Assembly: GCA_949287505.1 (NCBI GenBank)
Contig: CASEGX010000043.1
Location: forward strand, 1 to 37,923
Reading direction: 5' to 3'
Source: an uncultured Spirochaetales bacterium
GTDB taxonomy: Bacteria; Spirochaetota; Spirochaetia; Sphaerochaetales; Sphaerochaetaceae
Length of the DNA stretch: 37,923 bases
This document shows positions 33,150 to 37,923 of this stretch, one piece after another. The position numbers and the translations under genes were made by a program. Numbering within the stretch: position 1 is the first letter of the stretch; the number at the start of each line of letters is the position of its first letter. The notes below the pieces were generated by a model that had not been told where the DNA came from, did not search any database, and saw only the letters and a program-made list of their open reading frames with translations.

Positions 33150-34117
33150 GCGGAAATGATGTGCTTCTCTCTGTTAAGAACCTTACAAAGAACTATGTTT
33201 CGAAAAAATCATTCTTCGGCAAGCCTCTAAGCTATATTCATGCCGTTGATGATGTCTCCCTCGATACCTTCAGAGGTGAGACGCTTGGTGTCGTCGGTGA
33301 GTCAGGTTGTGGCAAGTCCACTCTCGGCCGCTCGATACTCCGGCTTATTGAGCCGACAAGCGGTGAAATCATCTATAACGGCAGGGATCTCAGAAGCCTT
33401 GGAAAGGAAGAGATGCGTGAGATGAGGAAGAAGCTTCAGCTCATTTTCCAGGATCCCTATGCCTCCTTGAATCCGAGAATGACAGTCCTCGACCTGATCA
33501 AGGCACCTCTTGATGTATTTGGAATCGGGACAAAGGAGGAAAGGATCGAGCATGTTCTGGAGATGATGAAGCTTGTGGGGCTCACGGAAGAGCAGATGAA
33601 CAGATACCCCCATGAGTTCTCTGGCGGACAGAGACAGAGAATCGTCATTGCCAGGGCAATAATCCTTTCTCCGGAGTTTGTTGTCTGCGATGAGCCTGTA
33701 TCCGCCCTCGATGTCTCTGTGCGTGCACAGGTCCTTAATCTCCTGAAAGAGCTTCAGGCAAAGCGCAGCCTCACTTACATGTTCATAAGCCATGATCTTT
33801 CTGTCGTTAAGTACATCAGTGACAGAATTGCTGTCATGTATCTCGGCCGTGTTGCGGAGCTTGCTGCAAAGGATGAGCTTTATCGAGATCCTCTTCATCC
33901 ATATACCAAGGCACTTCTCGAGGCCATTCCTCTGCCTGAGGTCGGAAGGAAAAGAAGTGGAATGCAGCTTGAGGGAGACGTTCCAAGTCCTATCAATCCG
34001 CCTTCCGGATGCTATTTCCATACACGGTGTCCTTATGCAAAGGATGTGTGCCGCAAGGAAAAACCGGAGCTGAGAGAAGTCAGACCAGGGCACTGGTGCG
34101 CATGTCATTTTTCATAG
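33146..34117 (+). CDS. oppF: Peptide ABC transporter ATPase, OppF/DppF type
   Basis: A 323-residue ATP-binding subunit and partner of OppD. Walker A GESGCGKS at 51-58, [15 protein letters not shown] (Q-loop), signature FSGGQRQR, Walker [13 protein letters not shown], switch histidine in FISHDLSV. The C-terminal extension has the [14 protein letters not shown] cysteine motif. It is translationally coupled to oppD and followed 8 bases later by the dipeptidase gene, so imported peptides meet a peptidase from the same message. Confidence 0.95.
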   Translation: MSGNDVLLSVKNLTKNYVSKKSFFGKPLSYIHAVDDVSLDTFRGETLGVVGESGCGKSTLGRSILRLIEPTSGEIIYNGRDLRSLGKEEMREMRKKLQLIFQDPYASLNPRMTVLDLIKAPLDVFGIGTKEERIEHVLEMMKLVGLTEEQMNRYPHEFSGGQRQRIVIARAIILSPEFVVCDEPVSALDVSVRAQVLNLLKELQAKRSLTYMFISHDLSVVKYISDRIAVMYLGRVAELAAKDELYRDPLHPYTKALLEAIPLPEVGRKRSGMQLEGDVPSPINPPSGCYFHTRCPYAKDVCRKEKPELREVRPGHWCACHFS

Positions 34118-34125
34118 GAGAGAGT

Positions 34126-35526
34126 ATGGAAGACGGAAAGCTGTCTGAGAAGCTTGACAGATGGATAGAGTCTCATAGAGCTGAGCTCTTTGAGGATATC
34201 GCGGCTGTCGTTGGAATTAGGAGCGTATCTGAAAAGGATGCGGACGGATATCCATACGGGAAGGGGTGCCATGATGTGCTTGCGAAAGCAGAGAGTATTG
34301 CATCATCATACGGCTTTGAGTGCAGCAATCCGGAGGACCGCTATCTTCTTGTGAGATATGGCAGCAGCAAGGGAAAGAAAATCGGTATTTTCAATCATCT
34401 GGATGTCGTCCCGGAAGGAAGCGGATGGGAGCATGAACCATATGAATGCATACTGGAGAACGGTTTCCTTGTCGGCCGGGGGGTTGCAGATAACAAAGGT
34501 GCCGCACTTGCTTCTCTTTATGCTCTGCGCTTTCTTTCAGAGCATGGCATGAAGCTTTGTCACCCCGTTGAGCTTTACTATGGTGTTGCGGAAGAGACAG
34601 GAATGGAGGATGTTGAATACTACCTTCAGCATAATGAAGCGCCGTATTTCTCCATCGTTCCTGACAGTAATTTCCCCGTGTGTTATGGGGAGAAGGGAAA
34701 CATAAGATTCAATCTTATGGCAAAACTGCCTTCTTCCTCAGCTCTTCGTTCACTCAATGCCGGAGAAGTCGTGAATTCCGTTCCGAATACCGCAACAGCC
34801 ATACTTGAAGATACTGTCAGTGTTCCTGCATCTTCTGAGAAGGTTCGTGTTGAGGCAAGAAATGGGAACATAGCAGTAACAGCTTACGGCACATCGGGCC
34901 ATGCAGCTTTTCCTGAGCAGTCTGATAATGCAGTCAGGAGGCTCCTTGAGGTCATTGCGGCAATTGATGGCCTTGATGGGGATACGCTTTCCGTAATTGA
35001 GGCACTGAAGACTGCCGTAAGCGGTTATTACGGAGAAGGTCTTGGAGCAGAGACGGAAGACGCAGCATCTGGAAAGCTTACTGTCGTCGGTACTGTGCTC
35101 AGGATGGAAGATGGCTGCATCACTCTTTCTTTTGATTCACGGACACCTGTCACAGCTTCCATAGATAAGATAGAGGAAAAATACAAGGCCTTTGCCGAGG
35201 CCCATGGTCTTGGATACGAGAGAGTGTCGTGGTCGCGCCCTGCATATACTCCGATAGACAGCCCTGAAGTCAGGCTTCTCTGTTCCATTGCAGAGAATGT
35301 GCATGGCAGAAAACTTGAGCCATACACAATGGGCGGGGGAACATATTCGAGGAAACTCCCATTTGCAGTCGGATTCGGACCGGGGCTTCCAGATGCTCCG
35401 AATCTGTATGAAAACGGAAAGGGAAATGGTCATCAGAGCGATGAATGTATTCTCTTTGACCTTATTCTCAAAGATATAAAAGCAGATGTGCTTGCCCTGG
35501 TCGGGCTCGATGAAATCATAGAATAG
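34126..35526 (+). CDS. M20 dipeptidase, PepV/Sapep-like
   Basis: A 466-residue zinc dipeptidase. Residues H91 and D93 in NHLDVVPEG, D122 in GRGVADNKG, and E156-E157 in AEETGMED match the PepV/Sapep branch of M20, which cleaves dipeptides in the cytoplasm; the lid-domain insertion follows, and the last histidine is in GKGNGHQSDE. ATG 34126 is selected over upstream in-frame starts inside oppF because AGGAGA lies 4 bases before it. It sits in the Opp operon and completes the chain from import to free amino acids together with PepT. Confidence 0.9.
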   Translation: MEDGKLSEKLDRWIESHRAELFEDIAAVVGIRSVSEKDADGYPYGKGCHDVLAKAESIASSYGFECSNPEDRYLLVRYGSSKGKKIGIFNHLDVVPEGSGWEHEPYECILENGFLVGRGVADNKGAALASLYALRFLSEHGMKLCHPVELYYGVAEETGMEDVEYYLQHNEAPYFSIVPDSNFPVCYGEKGNIRFNLMAKLPSSSALRSLNAGEVVNSVPNTATAILEDTVSVPASSEKVRVEARNGNIAVTAYGTSGHAAFPEQSDNAVRRLLEVIAAIDGLDGDTLSVIEALKTAVSGYYGEGLGAETEDAASGKLTVVGTVLRMEDGCITLSFDSRTPVTASIDKIEEKYKAFAEAHGLGYERVSWSRPAYTPIDSPEVRLLCSIAENVHGRKLEPYTMGGGTYSRKLPFAVGFGPGLPDAPNLYENGKGNGHQSDECILFDLILKDIKADVLALVGLDEIIE

Positions 35527-35535
35527 GAGGATGAA

Positions 35536-36498
35536 ATGACAAACAAGGAACGTGTGGTTGCTGCAATAAAGGGTGAGAGCGTTGACAGGGTACCTGCATC
35601 ATTTTCCCTGCATTTTCCCAAGGAGATAGCAAAGGGGGAAAGCGGGGTGAAGGCTCATCTCGATTTCTACAGGGAAACAGGTGTGGACATAATGAAGATA
35701 ATGAATGAGAACCTCGTTCCGGTCTTCGAAAAATATGAAGGACCTGCTTCCTGGAGTCATTTCCCGTCATATTCCAGACATGACAAGTTCATCACGGACC
35801 AGATAGATTTCTGCAAGAGGATCATGGACTCAAGTCCTGCTGGAACATTCTTCCTGGGAACGGTGCATGGAATCTGCGCATCCATGATTCATCCGTTCGA
35901 ACCCCAGGTCGGCTATGATGCGATAAGAGAAGAGCAGGTCAGGGCTTTCAGAGAGAACAGACAAGGCTATATCGATGCTGCGAAGAAAGTCACGGAAGCG
36001 ATGAATATCCTCATCGAAGAGCAGGTAAAGGCCGGCGTCGATGCCATTTACTACGCAGCCCTCGGAGGCGAGAAGCGTTATTTCTCACCAGAAGAATTTG
36101 AGGATGCCTTCAAACCTTATGACATTGAGATGCTCTCAACCATAAAGGAAGCGGGTGCATACTCATTCCTGCATATCTGCAAGGATGCTCTTGATATGGA
36201 ACGCTACAGGGATTATGGCTCTTATGCAGATGTCGTGAACTGGGGAATCTATGAGGACAACGACTTCTCGCTTGAGGATGGAAGGAAGCTTTTCCCTGAG
36301 TCCGCGATCATGGGAGGACTTGCGAACAGGAAGGGTGTGATCATTGATGGAAGCGATGAGGAGCTCAGAAATGCCGTTCACCAGATCATCGGAGGTTTCG
36401 GGAAGAACAAGTTCATATTCGGAGCTGACTGTACTCTCCCGACAGAGCTTCCATACTCAAGAATCCATAAGATTGTTGAATATGTTGCAGAGGTGTGA
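35536..36498 (+). CDS. Uroporphyrinogen decarboxylase (URO-D) superfamily protein
   Basis: A 320-residue TIM-barrel protein of the URO-D superfamily: MTNKERVVAAIKGE..DRVP at the start, DIMKIMNE near 50, and late GGLANRKG and FIFGADCTLPTELPYSRI. True HemE residues for porphyrinogen binding (the PxWxMRQAGRYLPEY segment) are absent. The superfamily also holds corrinoid-linked methyltransferases (MtaA/CmuA type); a His and Cys that could bind zinc are present (HICKDA; GADC), so a methyltransferase or other small-molecule role is possible. AGGAGG lies before the ATG. It lies between a dipeptidase and a cysteine desulfidase, so a sulfur or amino-acid substrate is a reasonable guess only. Confidence 0.75.
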   Translation: MTNKERVVAAIKGESVDRVPASFSLHFPKEIAKGESGVKAHLDFYRETGVDIMKIMNENLVPVFEKYEGPASWSHFPSYSRHDKFITDQIDFCKRIMDSSPAGTFFLGTVHGICASMIHPFEPQVGYDAIREEQVRAFRENRQGYIDAAKKVTEAMNILIEEQVKAGVDAIYYAALGGEKRYFSPEEFEDAFKPYDIEMLSTIKEAGAYSFLHICKDALDMERYRDYGSYADVVNWGIYEDNDFSLEDGRKLFPESAIMGGLANRKGVIIDGSDEELRNAVHQIIGGFGKNKFIFGADCTLPTELPYSRIHKIVEYVAEV

Positions 36499-36500
36499 TG

Positions 36501-37772
36501 ATGACTGATCTCGGAGCAAGTTACTGTGCAATCCTCAAGGAAGAGCTCATTCCTGCGCTTGGGTGTACTGAGCCCATAGCCATTGCCTATGCTTCTGCTG
36601 TCTGCAGGAAGCTTCTTAACGCCATGCCTGAACGTATCACGGTTGAGGCAAGCGGAAACATCATAAAGAATGTGAAAGGTGTTGTGGTTCCCAATTGCGG
36701 AGGGCTGAAAGGTATTGAGGCGGCAGCTGCCATCGGAATAACCGGAGGAAATGCGGACAAAGAGCTGGAAGTCCTTACCGGTGTTACAGATGATGAAATA
36801 GCCCAGGCAAAGGGTATTGTTGAATCAAGGCTTGTCTCTGTAAAGCATCTCAGATCAAAAGCAAAGCTTCATATCATTGTCACGGAAGAGGCGGGAAGTG
36901 ATAGAGCAGTTGTTGAGATCATACATCAGCACACCAATATCGTGAGGAAGGAAAAGAACGGAGAGGTTCTTGAATCAAAGGCCTTTTCAGAAGAGGAGAT
37001 GAACACATCCCTTACAGACAGAAGCTGTCTGTCCGTACGTTCAATCGTTGAATTTGCAGAGCATGGTGATATCTCTCCTGTGATACCTGTTCTTGAAAAG
37101 CAGATTGAATGCAATGAGATGATAAGCCATGAAGGACTTGAGCATCACTGGGGAGTGGGGGTTGGCCGTACGATACTCTCACATTATGGCCACGGTGTTG
37201 AAAGTGAGGCAAAGGCAGCAGCTGCCGCAGGAAGCGATGCCAGAATGAGCGGATGCCTTCTGCCTGTTGTCATCAATTCCGGCAGCGGTAATCAGGGGAT
37301 AACGGCCTCAATGCCTGTTATAGTCTATTCCAGGCATCTCGGAGTGTCACATGAGAAGATGCTCAGGGCATTGGTCCTCAGCAATCTCATGGCCATACAC
37401 CAGAAGACAGGAATCGGCCGTCTTTCCGCATACTGCGGTGCTGTCAGTGCTGCCTGTGGTGCTGGAGCTGCCATCACATGGCTCAAAGGGGGCGATGAGA
37501 ATCAGATTGAGAGCACGATCATAAACACGCTTGCAAATGTGTCAGGCATCATATGTGATGGTGCAAAGCCTTCGTGCGCCGCAAAGATAGCAAGCTCCGT
37601 GGATGCTGCGATAATCGCAGACTCACTCACCTGGGAGAACGAAAGATTCTCCGATGGGGATGGAATAGTAAAGGAAGATGCAGAGTCCACAATTGCAGGG
37701 GTCGGAACGATTGCAAGAGAAGGCATGCAGGATACGGATAATGAGATCCTGTCCGTGATGATTGAGAGCTGA
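36501..37772 (+). CDS. cyuA: L-cysteine desulfidase, CyuA/UPF0597 family
   Basis: A 423-residue protein matching the CyuA (YhaM) / L-serine-dehydratase-alpha-like family, iron-sulfur enzymes that convert cysteine to pyruvate, ammonia and sulfide. Hallmarks: EELIPALGCTEPIAIAYA with C22, the central HQHTNIV, SGSGNQGITASMPV, and CDGAKPSCAAK toward the end, which supply the conserved cysteines. ATG at 36501 is 7 bases after AGAGG; ATG 36498 and GTG 36495 are alternatives overlapping the upstream stop. As last gene of the peptide operon it suggests cysteine from imported peptides is catabolised. A strong terminator follows. Confidence 0.88.
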   Translation: MTDLGASYCAILKEELIPALGCTEPIAIAYASAVCRKLLNAMPERITVEASGNIIKNVKGVVVPNCGGLKGIEAAAAIGITGGNADKELEVLTGVTDDEIAQAKGIVESRLVSVKHLRSKAKLHIIVTEEAGSDRAVVEIIHQHTNIVRKEKNGEVLESKAFSEEEMNTSLTDRSCLSVRSIVEFAEHGDISPVIPVLEKQIECNEMISHEGLEHHWGVGVGRTILSHYGHGVESEAKAAAAAGSDARMSGCLLPVVINSGSGNQGITASMPVIVYSRHLGVSHEKMLRALVLSNLMAIHQKTGIGRLSAYCGAVSAACGAGAAITWLKGGDENQIESTIINTLANVSGIICDGAKPSCAAKIASSVDAAIIADSLTWENERFSDGDGIVKEDAESTIAGVGTIAREGMQDTDNEILSVMIES

Positions 37773-37792
37773 ACTTGTTTACACACTCTCTA

Positions 37793-37825
37793 TCCCTCTT
37801 TGCTATGCAGGAGGGAAATTTTTTT
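37793..37825 (+). terminator. Rho-independent terminator of the peptide operon
   Basis: TCCCTC (37793-37798) pairs with GAGGGA (37811-37816), with an inner GC/GC pairing in the loop, followed by AA and seven T residues (37819-37825). It begins 20 bases after the cyuA stop. Confidence 0.8.
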
Positions 37826-37857
37826 CACGATATTCAGCCAAAATCCTCACTCAAAGC

Positions 37858-37907
37858 GTATATACCTTCAGGAGAGATATCTCCGGAGGAGGTAGAGTGT
37901 ATATACC
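37858..37907. repeat. Paired GTATATACC direct repeats at the window end
   Basis: GTATATACC occurs at 37858-37866 and 37899-37907; each contains the palindrome GTATATAC. Between them lies the hairpin GGAGA-GATA-TCTCC. This could be an operator pair for the gene starting at the window edge. Confidence 0.3.
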
Positions 37908-37923
37908 AGAAGATAGCGAAGTG
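37897..37923 (+). CDS. Possible start of a new gene (3' partial)
   Basis: GTG at 37897 is preceded by GGAGGAGG (37885-37892) at 4-base spacing and stays open for nine codons (MYIPEDSEV) to the window end. Too short to identify; the strong ribosome site after a terminator is the only support. Confidence 0.3.

Noticed and set aside
33302..34108. 268-codon minus-strand frame over oppF
   Set aside because: Shadow of an ATPase with every ABC motif present on the plus strand.
1..37923. tRNA, rRNA, CRISPR arrays, intact insertion sequences, prophage genes
   Set aside because: Looked for by eye on both strands; no cloverleaf with a T-loop word, no spaced direct-repeat arrays, and no transposase other than the degenerate TnpB.

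Overview
The window looks like a chromosomal segment from an anaerobic spirochaete, most plausibly of the Sphaerochaeta/Treponema side of Spirochaetota. This is an inference: the solute-binding protein has a cleavable signal ending LFA-GG with no lipobox cysteine, there are several small signal-peptide or lipoprotein ORFs, a proton-pumping pyrophosphatase, and dense amino-acid and peptide metabolism. No rRNA, tRNA, CRISPR array or intact mobile element was found.

Layout. 1-2193: the end of a sugar ABC permease, then two tandem paralogous 2H-phosphoesterase-like genes. 2194-5334: an accessory-looking, more AT-rich stretch. It holds a decayed TnpB gene with an omega-RNA-like 3' end, and a large beta-helix surface lipoprotein gene whose start codon is separated from its reading frame by a (GA)8 dinucleotide tract. 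This has the structure of a phase-variable gene caught in the OFF state. 5335-7932: an AgrC-like histidine kinase and a valine-pyruvate-type aminotransferase. 7974-15411: hppA, a PPP-like phosphatase whose ribosome site lies in a strong hairpin, an exported protein, and a tight oxidoreductase / malic enzyme / M20 peptidase cluster. 15410-15690: a minus-strand, multi-hairpin non-coding RNA with its own promoter and terminator. 15747-22040: a TPR protein, a small lipoprotein, a Vsr endonuclease coupled to an esterase, a MATE exporter and an E2/CAT-like acyltransferase.

22194-26513 is an arginine operon argC-argJ-argB-argD. ArgJ gives the acetyl-recycling route to ornithine, and the ArgB form is the arginine-inhibited type.

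26517-37772 is a peptide-use locus. pepT and a GntR/FCD regulator run leftward. Divergently, an Opp/Dpp transporter (B, C, A, D, F) runs rightward with a PepV-like dipeptidase, a uroporphyrinogen-decarboxylase-like protein and a CyuA-type cysteine desulfidase. The divergent control region carries three copies of TGATAATATC, one of them on the predicted -10 box. The adjacent GntR protein therefore probably senses a peptide or amino-acid product and controls uptake, hydrolysis and cysteine breakdown together.

The strongest candidates for something new are the phase-variable lipoprotein, the orphan multi-hairpin RNA, the hairpin/internal-promoter arrangement before the phosphatase, and the operator triad of the peptide locus.
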